From Hydrogenophaga sp. IBVHS1 (GTDB taxonomy: Bacteria > Pseudomonadota > Gammaproteobacteria > Burkholderiales > Burkholderiaceae_C), in NCBI RefSeq assembly GCF_002127265.1, contig NZ_NFUU01000001.1:2798040-2862039 (forward strand): a DNA stretch of 64,000 nucleotides, in the 5' to 3' direction. Positions 27,686-37,849 of this stretch are shown piece by piece. Within the stretch, counting starts at the first letter, position 1, and each line of letters starts with the position of its first letter. The notes under the pieces are model-generated. The model was not told where the DNA came from. It worked only from the letters and a program-made list of their open reading frames with translations, and did not search any database. The translations under genes were made by a program, and so were the position numbers.

Positions 27686-28717
27686 ATGCAACGCCGCCTT
27701 TTTCTCACCACCTCCGCAGCCGCTGTGTCGGCCCTCACCGCGCCCGCCGTGTGGAGCCAGTCCACGCCCAAGCTCACCCCCATCAAGTTCACGCTGGACT
27801 TTCGCATCACCGGCCAGACTTCGCCTTTCTTTCTTGCGCAGCAGCGCGGCTACTACAAGGACGAAGGCCTGGACGTGAGCATCGATGTGGGCTCCGGCTC
27901 CGTGGCCTCCATCACACGCATTGCCAGCGGCGTCTACCAGATGGGTCTGGGCGACATCAGCTCGCTGGTGGAGTTCCAGGCCAGCCAGATCGGCACGCCG
28001 CTGGTGCAGGCGGTTTACCAGTACTACAACCGCGCACCGTTCGCGATCATCGGCCGCAAGGACCGTGGCATCACCACCGACTTCCGAAGCCTCGAGGGCA
28101 AGAAGATCGCGGCGGCGGCGGTGGAGTCCACGCGCCGTGCCTGGCCCATGGTGGCGCGCAAGCTGCGCGTGAAGGACGACTACTTTCAGTGGTCCACCAC
28201 CGACTTCGCCTCGCGCGACAACGTGGTGGTGCGAGGCGACGTGGACGGTGCCACCTACTTCCACGACTCGGCCGTGTCCTTGTTCGCGCGCATGAAGCTG
28301 GACGACCTCTCGATCCTGCAGTACACGCAGGCTGGTGTGAACCTGTATGGCAACGCGATTCTGGCGAGCAACGCCATGGTGACGCAGAACCCCACAGCCG
28401 TGGCCGGCTTCCTGCGCGCCACCAACCGCGCCATCCGAGAAAGCATGGCCGACCCGGCTGCGGCGATCGCCGCCACCAAGCTGCGCGAGCCCATTCTCAA
28501 CGAAGCCGTGGAACTGGAGCGCTGGCGCATCACGCGGCAATACATCGCTGCGGCCGACACGCGCAGCCATGGTGTGGGTGACGTGCTCAAGCGCACGCTG
28601 GAGCAACAGGTGGACGAGGTGGTGGAGGTGTTCGGGCTGAAGACGCGGCCCGGTGTGGAAGGTGTCTTCAACCGCGCCATGCTGCCGCCGCTGAGTGAGC
28701 GCATGTACACCGCATGA
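27686..28717 (+). CDS. NMT1/ThiY-type substrate-binding protein 2
   Basis: The 343-residue binding protein begins MQRRLFLTTSAAAVS, a twin-arginine-like start, with likely cleavage near WSQS. The mature part has IKFTLDFRITGQTSPFFLAQQ and GYYKDEGLDVSIDVGSGS, the NMT1 family pattern, clearly related to the binding protein at 23,043. No ATPase or permease gene follows, so it presumably uses the other transporter's components or distant ones. It overlaps the second deaminase gene by 4 bases (ATGA). Confidence 0.92.
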   Translation: MQRRLFLTTSAAAVSALTAPAVWSQSTPKLTPIKFTLDFRITGQTSPFFLAQQRGYYKDEGLDVSIDVGSGSVASITRIASGVYQMGLGDISSLVEFQASQIGTPLVQAVYQYYNRAPFAIIGRKDRGITTDFRSLEGKKIAAAAVESTRRAWPMVARKLRVKDDYFQWSTTDFASRDNVVVRGDVDGATYFHDSAVSLFARMKLDDLSILQYTQAGVNLYGNAILASNAMVTQNPTAVAGFLRATNRAIRESMADPAAAIAATKLREPILNEAVELERWRITRQYIAAADTRSHGVGDVLKRTLEQQVDEVVEVFGLKTRPGVEGVFNRAMLPPLSERMYTA

Positions 28718-29208
28718 GCTCGGAGCAAGACCTGAACGAACGCGACGGTCGCTACCTGCGCCAGGCCATTGCCTGGTCACAGGTAGCGCGCGACCGGGGC
28801 AACCGGCCCTTTGGCGCGGTGGTGGTGTCTGAAGACGACCGCGTGCTGGCCGAAGCCTGGTGCAACACCAGCGAAACGGGCGACTGCACGGGCCATGCCG
28901 AAACCAACGCAGTGCGCCAGCTGAGCCCGGTGGTGGACCGCGAGACCCTCGCGCGCGCCACGCTGTATTCATCGGCCGAGCCCTGCGTAATGTGCGCCGG
29001 CGCCATCTTCTGGAGCAACATCGGGCGCGTGGTGTTCGGCATCGACGCCGTGAGCCTGCGTGTGTTTCGTGGTGAACGCGCGGAGCAGCGTGATGCCGAG
29101 CTGTCGTGCCGCGATGTGTTTGCTTCCTCACCGCACGCCATCGAATGCATCGGGCCCGTGCTCATCGATGAAGCAAGCGAACCGCACCGGGGTTTCTGGA
29201 AAACCTGA
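28714..29208 (+). CDS. Small nucleobase deaminase of the CDA fold, copy 2
   Basis: The 164-residue protein has the zinc ligands HAE at residues 61-63 and PCVMC at 90-94, and RPFGAVVVSEDDRVLAEAW near the N-terminus. The pattern is that of CDA-fold guanine deaminases and TadA-like enzymes; the free-standing size fits a metabolic deaminase. It overlaps the binding protein gene by 4 bases, and ureD begins 28 bases downstream, so deamination, uptake and urease maturation are linked in one transcript. It is related to copy 1 at 25,745. Confidence 0.88.
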   Translation: MSSEQDLNERDGRYLRQAIAWSQVARDRGNRPFGAVVVSEDDRVLAEAWCNTSETGDCTGHAETNAVRQLSPVVDRETLARATLYSSAEPCVMCAGAIFWSNIGRVVFGIDAVSLRVFRGERAEQRDAELSCRDVFASSPHAIECIGPVLIDEASEPHRGFWKT

Positions 29209-29236
29209 AGGACGTGCCCCACGTAAACTCGCCCGC

Positions 29237-30067
29237 ATGCCCTGGCACGCCCGTCTCGATCTGAACTACCGCCGCGAAAGCGAACGCACGGTGCTACGGC
29301 ATGAACACACCGGGCCGTTGCGCATCCTGAAAAGCCTGTACCCCGAGGGCGAGCGCATCTGCCACAACGTGGTGATCCACCCGCCGGGCGGTCTGGTCGG
29401 TGGCGACTTGCTCGATGTGCGCGTGAACGCCGGCGTGGACACGCACGCGCTGATCTCCACGCCTGGCGCCACCCGCTTCTATCGCACAGACGGACCCCGC
29501 GCCACGCAGCAGATTGCGCTTTCGCTCGAGGAAGGCGCCCGGCTGGAATGGTTGCCGCTGGAAACCATCGCTTACTCCGGCTGCGATGCGCACAACACGC
29601 TTACCGCCACGCTGGCGCCGGGCGCGGAATGGCTGGGGTGGGATGTGTGCGCGCTGGGCTTGCCCACCGCCGGCCAGCCCTTCGAGCGCGGCAGCCTCAC
29701 GCAGCGGCTGGAGGTACCGGGCCTCTGGCTGGAGCAGGCGCGCATCGACGCGGCCGACACCCGCCTGCTGACCTCTCCGCTGGGGCTGGGCGGGCAGCGC
29801 TGCCTGGGCACGCTCTGGCTGGCCTGCGGCACGGCGCTCACCCGCGATCGGCGCGAGCTGCTGCTGGAGGTGGTTCGCGGCGTGCTAGAGGCTCAGCCGC
29901 ACGGCATCCAGGCCGGTGCCACCTGCCCCAACCCGCAGATGCTGGTGCTGCGCGCCGTGGCGCCGCTGGTGGAGCCGCTGATGGCGCTGTTCCAGCGCGT
30001 CTGGGCCGCGCTGCGCGCCCATGCCTGGGGCCTGGCAAGCGTGCCGCCCCGGATCTGGCACGTATAA
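29237..30067 (+). CDS. ureD: Urease accessory protein UreD
   Basis: The 276-residue protein has the UreD features HARLDLNYRRESERT, HPPGGLVGGDLLDV, STPGATRFYRT and LEWLPLETIAYSGCDA. UreD binds apo-urease and, with UreF and UreG, delivers nickel and the carbamate to the active-site lysine. The start at 29,237 follows the usual family N-terminus. It is separated from the other urease genes by about 13 kb of urea transporter and regulatory genes. Its immediate upstream neighbour is the second deaminase. Confidence 0.95.
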   Translation: MPWHARLDLNYRRESERTVLRHEHTGPLRILKSLYPEGERICHNVVIHPPGGLVGGDLLDVRVNAGVDTHALISTPGATRFYRTDGPRATQQIALSLEEGARLEWLPLETIAYSGCDAHNTLTATLAPGAEWLGWDVCALGLPTAGQPFERGSLTQRLEVPGLWLEQARIDAADTRLLTSPLGLGGQRCLGTLWLACGTALTRDRRELLLEVVRGVLEAQPHGIQAGATCPNPQMLVLRAVAPLVEPLMALFQRVWAALRAHAWGLASVPPRIWHV

Positions 30068-30183
30068 GGCAACCCGGAACAGCGCAGTTTTTACCCTGCT
30101 CTTTCGAGTTTTTCCGCAAGGGTGCACGGCACACAATCGGTGCAGAAGGCCTCTCCGCGTCCGTTTCTTTTTGTTTTCCCGCC

Positions 30184-31869
30184 ATGCCCGCCGCCTCCAG
30201 CAGCCTTCACGACGCCAGTGCCCTCGTCATCGAAGGCAACCTCCAGTCGCGCTCCATCCTGATCGCTCAACTGCGCGAGCTGGGATTGGGTACGGTAGCC
30301 CAATGCTCCCGACTGGTGGACGCGCGGCGCAAGCTGGAAGCAAGCAGTTTCGACGTCGTCATTTGCGAACAGCGTTTTGAACGCGAGTCCGGCTCCGGCC
30401 AGGATCTGCTGGACGACCTGCGTCGCAACCAGTTGCTGCCTTTCCACACCGTGTTCGTGATGATCACGGCCGAAGCCTCCTACAGCAAGGTGGCCGAGGC
30501 GGCCGAATCCGCGCTGGACGCCTACCTGCTCAAACCCCACACCGCCGCGCGCCTGGCCGACCGCATCCTGCAGGCGCGCGAACGCAAGCGTGCGCTGCGC
30601 TCCATCTTCTCGGCCATCGACGCGCAGAACTTTGACCACGCCGCCACCTTGTGCCAGCAGCGCTTCGAGGCCCGTGAGACCTACTGGCTCTACGCCGCGC
30701 GCATCGGCGCCGAGTTGCTGCTTCGCCTGGGCCGCCTGGCCGAGGCGCAGACGTTGTTTGAAACCGTGATCGAAGCCAAGACCCTGCCCTGGGCCCGCCT
30801 GGGCGTGGCGCGCGCTCAACTGGAGAGCGGCCAGCCCGCCAAGGCCACCACCACGCTGGAGAGCCTGATTCGCGACGACGACGCCTACGCCGATGCCTAC
30901 GACGTGATGGGCCGCGCGCAGTTCGAACTGGGCAACTTCCAGAACGCCTTGTCCACCTACCAGATGGCCACGCGCCTCACGCCGGGCTCCATCAGCCGCC
31001 TGCTCAAACACGGCATGCTGGCTTACTACACCGGCGAGAAAGGCGAAGGCGTGGAACTGCTCGACCGCGCGACTCGGCTGGGCCTGGACTCCAAGATGTT
31101 CGACCCGCAGGCGCTGATGCTGCTGGCCTTTGCCCGGCTGGACAACAACGATCAGCGCGGCCTGCAGCGCATCGTGGAGCAACTCACGCGCCTTCGCGAC
31201 CGCAGCCACGACCCGGCGCGACCGCACCGGCTGCTCAACATGGCCGAGAGCCTGCTGGCACTGCAACAACAGCAGACCGCGCGGGCCCAGGACGATGTGC
31301 GCCGGCTGGCCAACGACGTGCTCGCGCCCGCTTTCGACTTTGAATCGGCCTGCAACCTGCTGACACTCATGAACCGGCTGGTGGCGCGCTCACTGCCGCT
31401 GTACGAGGCTGAAGCCGCGGTGGATACGATGGCGCTGCGCTTCTGCACAAACCGCGCCATGACCGAACTGCTGGCCTGCGCCGCCACGGGCACAGCCGAC
31501 CACGCCGAGCGCATCCGCGCCGGCCATGCCGAGGTCTTGCGCATCACACAGGACGCCATGAAGCTCAGCCTGAAGGGAGACCCGCAAGGCACAGTGGAGC
31601 AATTGCTAGACGCTGGCGAGCGCACCGGCAACGCGAAACTCATCGAATCGGCGCACCAGGTGCTGCAGCGCTACAGCGAACGCATGAGCGGCTACCCCGC
31701 ACTGCACGAACGGGCCGAAGCCCTGCGGCAGCTCTTTCACACCGATGCCCGCATGGCCCGCCTGGGTGAGCAGACCGCAGGCGCGTCCGAACCCGGTGCG
31801 GTGTCGCTGCCTGCAGGCTACAAACCGGTCCACCGGGAAGGTCTTCTGGACGCGGCCCAGCCCGCCTGA
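30184..31869 (+). CDS. Degenerate receiver domain fused to TPR repeats
   Basis: The 561-residue protein has an N-terminal CheY-like domain (about 11-130) followed by helical TPR-like repeats (about 140-520), recognisable in WARLGVARAQLESGQPAKATTTLESL and similar units. In the receiver, the phosphoacceptor position is Glu62 (FDVVICEQRF) instead of Asp, and the usual acidic pair is Glu16-Gly17. The conserved Thr95 and Lys117 are kept. It could therefore be locked in a phospho-mimic state and act as a scaffold. It lies between ureD and the end of urtE. No output DNA-binding domain is present. Confidence 0.85.
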   Translation: MPAASSSLHDASALVIEGNLQSRSILIAQLRELGLGTVAQCSRLVDARRKLEASSFDVVICEQRFERESGSGQDLLDDLRRNQLLPFHTVFVMITAEASYSKVAEAAESALDAYLLKPHTAARLADRILQARERKRALRSIFSAIDAQNFDHAATLCQQRFEARETYWLYAARIGAELLLRLGRLAEAQTLFETVIEAKTLPWARLGVARAQLESGQPAKATTTLESLIRDDDAYADAYDVMGRAQFELGNFQNALSTYQMATRLTPGSISRLLKHGMLAYYTGEKGEGVELLDRATRLGLDSKMFDPQALMLLAFARLDNNDQRGLQRIVEQLTRLRDRSHDPARPHRLLNMAESLLALQQQQTARAQDDVRRLANDVLAPAFDFESACNLLTLMNRLVARSLPLYEAEAAVDTMALRFCTNRAMTELLACAATGTADHAERIRAGHAEVLRITQDAMKLSLKGDPQGTVEQLLDAGERTGNAKLIESAHQVLQRYSERMSGYPALHERAEALRQLFHTDARMARLGEQTAGASEPGAVSLPAGYKPVHREGLLDAAQPA

Positions 31870-32568
31870 TCAGATCGCGACCAGCTGGCGCACGCCCTTC
31901 TCGGCCATCTCGCTGCCCGGCCCAGAAGCGATCACCTCGCCGCGCTCCATTACCAGATAACGGTCTGCCAGCGCCTCGGCAAAGTCGTAGTACTGCTCCA
32001 CCAGCACGATGGCCATGTTGCCGCGATCGGCCAGCATGCGGATGACTTTGCCGATGTCCTTGATGATGTTCGGCTGGATGCCTTCGGTGGGCTCGTCCAG
32101 GATCAGCAGCTTTGGCCCCGCCGCCAGCGCGCGCGCAATCGCCAGCTGTTGCTGCTGCCCGCCGGAGAGGTCCCCGCCACGCCGGCCAAGCATCTGCTTG
32201 AGCACGGGAAACAGCTCGTACAGCTCCGCCGGTATCGGCGTCCCGCCCTTCTTGGTGGCCAGGCCCATCTGCAGGTTCTCGTGCACCGTGAGCCGGCCGA
32301 AAATCTCGCGCCCCTGCGGCACAAAACCCACCCCCCGGCGCGCGCGCTCGTAAGGCGTGGTGCCAGCGATCGACTCGCCATCCAGCGTGATGCTCCCGCT
32401 CTTGATGGGCACCAGCCCCATGAGCGACTTGAGCAGCGTCGTCTTGCCCACGCCGTTGCGCCCCAGCACCACCGTGACCTGACCGAGCTCGGCGGTGAGG
32501 CTCACGTTGCGCAGAATGTGGCTGCCACCGTAGTACTGGTTGATGTCTTTGACTTCGAGCAGGCTCAT
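31870..32568 (-). CDS. urtE: Urea ABC transporter ATP-binding protein UrtE
   Basis: The 232-residue ATPase has Walker A GRNGVGKTT, signature LSGGQQQQLAIARAL and Walker B LLILDEPTEGIQPN, of the LivF-like branch. Its start LEVKDINQYYGGSHILR is typical of UrtE. It is the last gene of urtABCDE and begins 10 bases after the urtD stop. It energises high-affinity urea uptake. It converges on the receiver-TPR gene, whose stop codon adjoins its own. Confidence 0.96.
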   Translation of the reverse strand: MSLLEVKDINQYYGGSHILRNVSLTAELGQVTVVLGRNGVGKTTLLKSLMGLVPIKSGSITLDGESIAGTTPYERARRGVGFVPQGREIFGRLTVHENLQMGLATKKGGTPIPAELYELFPVLKQMLGRRGGDLSGGQQQQLAIARALAAGPKLLILDEPTEGIQPNIIKDIGKVIRMLADRGNMAIVLVEQYYDFAEALADRYLVMERGEVIASGPGSEMAEKGVRQLVAI

Positions 32569-32578
32569 AACGATGTCC

Positions 32579-33450
<872 letters not shown>

Positions 33451-33454
<4 letters not shown>

Positions 33455-34566
33455 GCGCGTTCTCCCTTGCCGCCACGAAGTTTCTTCACCAGCCCCACGA
33501 CACCTTGCGGCATGAACAGCGTCACTACGATGAACAGCGCGCCCAGGAAATACAGCCAGTACTCCGGGAAGCTCACGGTGAGCCAGCTCTTGGCACCGTT
33601 GACGATGAAGGCGCCGATGATCGGCCCCACCAGCGTGGCGCGGCCACCCACCGCTGCCCAGATCGCGATCTCGATGCTGTTGGCCGTGCTCATCTCGCCG
33701 GGGTTGATGATGCCGACCTGAGGCACATACAACGCGCCGGCCACGCCGCACATCACCGCCGAGATGGTCCAGATGGTGAGCTTGTAAGGCAGCGGGTTGT
33801 AGCCGCAGAACATGACGCGGCTCTCGGCATCGCGCACCGCCTGCAGCACGCGGCCAAACTTGCTGTTGACCAGCCAGCGCGCAAACAGGTAGAAACCCAG
33901 CAAGGTAAGGCCAGTCAGCACGAACAAGGTCATGCGCATGCCCGGTGTGGCGAGCGGCATGCCCAGGATGCGCTTGAAGTCGGTGAAGCCGTTGTTGCCA
34001 CCGAAGCCGGTCTCGTTGCGGAAGAAGAGCAGCAGCGCGGCAAAAGTGAGTGCTTGCGTGATGATGGAGAAGTACACACCCTTGATGCGCGAGCGGAAGG
34101 CGAAGTAGCCGAACACGAACGCCACCACGCCGGGCACGAGCACGATCAGCAGCAGCGTGGCGATGAAGCTGTCGCTCAACGCCCAGTGCCACGGCAGTTC
34201 CTTCCAGTCGAGGAACACCATGAAGTCGGGCAGCTCGCTCTTGTAGTTGCCATCGGTGCCAATCTGGCGCATGAGGTACATGCCCATCACGTAGCCCCCG
34301 AGTGCGAAGAACAGGCCATGGCCCAGGCTGAGGATGCCGGTGTAGCCCCAGATCAGATCCATCGCCAGCGCGCAGATGGCGTAGCACATGATCTTGCCGA
34401 TCAGGCCCAGCATGTAGTCGCTCAGGTGAAAGGCGCTGCCTGCGGGCACGAACAAGTTAAGCAGCGGTGCCAGGGCGCACACCACCAGCAAGGCGACCAC
34501 AAAGGCGCTCCAGCCGGCGCGGGTGAGCAGCGGACCTGCAGCAGGCAGTGAAACCGGGGCGCTCAT
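33451..34566 (-). CDS. urtC: Urea ABC transporter permease UrtC
   Basis: The 371-residue membrane protein of the LivM type has about nine helices, with LIWGYTGILSLGHGLFFALGGYVMGMYL, cited as GILSLGHGLFFALGGY, and the central GFGGNNGFTDF loop typical of UrtC. It overlaps urtB and urtD by 4 bases each. With UrtB it forms the channel for urea. Confidence 0.96.
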
Positions 34567-36164
34567 GCCTCACGTCCTTTCATGGCAAAGATGCCCTGGG
34601 GTCTCTTTTGAATGAACACGATGATGAACACCAGCACCGCGATCTTGGCCAGCACGGCGCCGGCCCAGCCCTCGATGAACTTGTTCAGCAGGCCCAGTCC
34701 GAGCGCGGCGTACACCGTGCCCGCGAGCTGACCCACGCCACCGAGCACCACCACCATGAAGGAGTCGACGATGTAGTTCTGCCCCAGGTCGGGGCCCACA
34801 TTGCCGATCTGGCTGAGCGCGCAGCCGGCCAGCCCGGCAATGCCCGAGCCCAGTGCGAAGGCGTAGGTGTCGATGCGAGCGGTGTTCACGCCCATGCACG
34901 CGGCAATGGGGCGGTTCTGCGTGACGCCGCGCACGAAGAGGCCGAGCCGCGTCTTGCCGATCAACAGCGCAACGCCCACCAACACGGCGAGCGCGAAGCC
35001 GATGATGATGATGCGGTTCCAGGGCAGGTTGAGGTTGCCCAGCAGCGTGATGCCGCCACTCATCCACGAGGGGTTTTCCACGCCCACGTTCTGCGCGCCG
35101 AACAGGCTGCGCACCGCCTGCATCAGCACCAGGCTGATGCCCCAGGTGGCCAGCAGCGTCTCCAGTGGCCGGCCGTAAAGGAAGCGGATCACCGATCGCT
35201 CCATGGCCGCACCCACGAGAGCAGACGCAAGGAACGCCACGGGCATGGCGACCAGCAGGTACCAGTCGAAATACTCTGGCAGCGACTGGCGGAAGAAGGT
35301 CTGCACCAGCCATGTGGCGTAGGCGCCGATCATGATCAGCTCGCCGTGGGCCATGTTGATCACGCCCATGAGCCCGTAGGTGATGGCCAGGCCCAAGGCG
35401 GCCAGCAGCAGGATGGAGCCAAGACTGATGCCGGTGAACGCTTGCGCGAGCGCGCTGCCAATGGCCAGCGTCGTGTCCAGGCTGGAGAGCGATGCCTTCA
35501 GCGCCGCCTTCACCTTCGCGTCTTCCTCCTTGTCCATTTGCGCCAGCAGCAGCGGCCGCACGATGGGCTGCTTGGCCTCGCCGAGCTTCTGCGCGGCAGA
35601 GAGCCGCTCGGCCGGGTCTTCGCTGGCCAGCAAAACGGCCGCACGCGCCAGTTCCAGCGTCTGCCGCGCGCGGGCATCGAGCTCGCCGGCCAATGCCTTG
35701 TCGATCAGCGCCAGCTGGCTGGTGTCGGGTTCTTCAAAGGCGGTGCGCTGCAAGGTGCGCGCCGCTTCGCGCTGGCGCTCGGGCGGTGCGCCTACCAGTT
35801 CCATGCCGGCCAGCGCAGTTTCCATTGCGCTGCGCAGGCGGTTGTTGATCATGATGTCGCTGGCGTCTTCGGGCAGCGTGGCGAGCTTCTCGCCGTTCAC
35901 GGCGTCGATAGCACCGTCGCCATCGACCAGCAGCACGCGCTCGCCCTGCACGCGCACGGCTTCTTCGGACATGGCCTTGATCAGGGCGGAGGCCTTCTCG
36001 TCCGGTTCGGCAGCGAGGCGGTTCAGGGTGTCGATGCGGGTATCGGTGTCGCCATCGACCACCGCCAGCGCGTCGGCTGGTGTAAGCGCATGAGCCGGCG
36101 CGCCAACGGCCAGGCACAGAGCCAGCAGCAGGCGCATCAGCCAGAGAATGGGGGTGGGACGCAT
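34563..36164 (-). CDS. urtB: Urea ABC transporter permease UrtB
   Basis: The 533-residue LivH-type permease has a signal peptide (to PAHA at about residue 26) and an unusually long periplasmic N-terminal region (about 27-215). The latter is rich in alanine, leucine and acidic residues, and is also present in proteobacterial UrtB. The membrane part starts near GISLGSILLLAALGLAITYGLMGVINMAHGE, cited as GLMGVINMAHGELIMIGAY. It overlaps urtC by 4 bases, and urtA lies 115 bp upstream. Confidence 0.95.
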   Translation of the reverse strand: MRPTPILWLMRLLLALCLAVGAPAHALTPADALAVVDGDTDTRIDTLNRLAAEPDEKASALIKAMSEEAVRVQGERVLLVDGDGAIDAVNGEKLATLPEDASDIMINNRLRSAMETALAGMELVGAPPERQREAARTLQRTAFEEPDTSQLALIDKALAGELDARARQTLELARAAVLLASEDPAERLSAAQKLGEAKQPIVRPLLLAQMDKEEDAKVKAALKASLSSLDTTLAIGSALAQAFTGISLGSILLLAALGLAITYGLMGVINMAHGELIMIGAYATWLVQTFFRQSLPEYFDWYLLVAMPVAFLASALVGAAMERSVIRFLYGRPLETLLATWGISLVLMQAVRSLFGAQNVGVENPSWMSGGITLLGNLNLPWNRIIIIGFALAVLVGVALLIGKTRLGLFVRGVTQNRPIAACMGVNTARIDTYAFALGSGIAGLAGCALSQIGNVGPDLGQNYIVDSFMVVVLGGVGQLAGTVYAALGLGLLNKFIEGWAGAVLAKIAVLVFIIVFIQKRPQGIFAMKGREA

Positions 36165-36279
36165 GGGGTCCGTCTTTCAGGTCGGGGATTCAAGGTGTTC
36201 CGCCAGGCACGCGCCCAGCGGAACAGCACGATTCACGGACACCGGCATGCCCATGGATGCCGGTGCCATCTGCATCACA

Positions 36280-37575
36280 TCACTTCTTCATTTCAGGCAC
36301 GTTCTTCTTGCCTTTGTTCTCGGCGATGTAGTCGCTCCACGGATCGGCCACCACCGGGCCCGGCGTCTTCCACACCACGTTGAACTGGCCATCTGCCTTG
36401 ATCTCGCCGATGAACACCGGCTTGTGCAGGTGGTGGTTTTCCTTGTCCATGGTGCTGGTGAAGCCACCCGGCGCCTTGAAGGTCTGGCCCGCCATCGCGG
36501 CGATCACCTTGTCGGTTTCGGTGGACTTGGCCTTGGTGACAGCCTGGGCCCACATGTTGATGCCGATGTAGGTCGCTTCCATCGGGTCGTTGGTCAGCGG
36601 CTTGTCCTTGTGGCCGGGGATGTTCTTGGCCTTGGCGTACGCAGCCCACTTCTTGGTGAACTCGGTGTTGGCCGGGCTCTTGATGCTCATGAAGTAGTTC
36701 CAGGCGGCCAGGTGACCCACCAGCGGCTTGGTGTCCACGCCACGCAGTTCTTCCTCACCCACCGAGAACGCCACCACGGGCACGTCTTTCGCGGAAAGAC
36801 CGGCGTTGCCGAGTTCCTTGTAGAACGGCACGTTGGAGTCGCCGTTGATGGTGGAGACCACCGCCGTCTTCTTGCCCGCGGAGGCGAACTTCTTGATGTT
36901 GGCGATGATGGTCTGGTAATCGGAGTGACCGAACGGGGTGTACTCCTCCATGATGTCTTCTTCCTTCACGCCCTTGGCCTTGAGGAACGCGCGAAGAATC
37001 TTGTTGGTCGTGCGGGGGTACACATAGTCGGTGCCCAGCAGCACCCAGCGCTTGGCGCTGCCGCCGTCCTTGCTCATCAGGTACTCCACGGCGGGAATGG
37101 CCTGCTGGTTGGGCGCGGCGCCGGTATAGAACACGTTCTTGCTCAGCTCTTCGCCTTCGTACTGCACGGGATAGAACAGCAGGCCGTTGGCCTCTTCCAC
37201 CACCGGCAGAACCGACTTGCGCGACACCGACGTCCAGCAGCCGAAGACCACGGCGACCTTGTCCTGCGTCAGCAGCTGCTTGGTTTTTTCGGCGAACAGC
37301 GGCCAGTTGGACGCGGGGTCAACCACCACGGGCTCCAGCTTCTTGCCCAGCAAACCACCCTTGGCGTTGATCTCATCGATGGCCATGAGCACCGTGTCCT
37401 TGAGCACGGTTTCCGAGATGGCCATGGTGCCCGACAGACTGTGCAGCACACCGACCTTGATGGTGCTCTGTGCGTGGGCTGGCAAGGCGGACAGGCCGCC
37501 CAGCGTGGCCACCATGGCGGCGGCCGAGAGGGTCTTGAGGGTAAAACGGCGGGCGTTTCGGGTGGGGTTCGACAT
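36280..37575 (-). CDS. urtA: Urea ABC transporter substrate-binding protein UrtA
   Basis: The 431-residue periplasmic protein has a Tat-like signal NARRFTLKTLSAAA with likely cleavage after PAHA. It then has the UrtA features TIKVGVLHSLSGTMAISET, VFGCWTSVSRKSVLPVVEE and YPVQYEGEE. It captures urea for UrtBCDE. It is the first gene of the minus-strand urt operon, and its 274-bp upstream region, shared with rhuM, holds an 18-bp dyad that could be regulatory. Confidence 0.97.
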   Translation of the reverse strand: MSNPTRNARRFTLKTLSAAAMVATLGGLSALPAHAQSTIKVGVLHSLSGTMAISETVLKDTVLMAIDEINAKGGLLGKKLEPVVVDPASNWPLFAEKTKQLLTQDKVAVVFGCWTSVSRKSVLPVVEEANGLLFYPVQYEGEELSKNVFYTGAAPNQQAIPAVEYLMSKDGGSAKRWVLLGTDYVYPRTTNKILRAFLKAKGVKEEDIMEEYTPFGHSDYQTIIANIKKFASAGKKTAVVSTINGDSNVPFYKELGNAGLSAKDVPVVAFSVGEEELRGVDTKPLVGHLAAWNYFMSIKSPANTEFTKKWAAYAKAKNIPGHKDKPLTNDPMEATYIGINMWAQAVTKAKSTETDKVIAAMAGQTFKAPGGFTSTMDKENHHLHKPVFIGEIKADGQFNVVWKTPGPVVADPWSDYIAENKGKKNVPEMKK

Positions 37576-37693
37576 GCGCTTCTCCAGTGTTCCGGTGGTC
37601 CCGTGAAGGGGTGGGTATTGGCGCCGCCGGCTGCCCTCTTCGGACGTGGCACAGCGGACAACTGGATGCTAGGGAGAGGGGCTGTCGGTGTAT

Positions 37694-37711
37694 GTACGCC
37701 GGGTGGCGTAC
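37694..37711. promoter_or_regulatory. Dyad in the urtA upstream region
   Basis: GTACGCC and GGCGTAC are perfect inverted arms around GGGT. The centre is about 127 bp from the urtA start. The size and symmetry suit a regulator site, possibly for the LuxR-type regulator encoded nearby, but only one copy was noticed. Confidence 0.45.
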
Positions 37712-37849
37712 GTGGGTGGCGGGGCGGTGCCGGAGTTGGTTTGGCGTCGTAGGGCAAACCGTCACAATCTCAAGGAACCTTTGTGCCGAGAACTTCGTTG
37801 ACGCGTCGACATTCGCCTCGAGCTGCCCTTGAACCCTTTTCCGCAAAAC

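Noticed and set aside
37576..37849. A riboswitch (for example a guanidine-type) before urtA
   Set aside because: I saw no conserved core of a known riboswitch on the minus strand, only one dyad and GC-rich DNA. A covariance-model search would be decisive.
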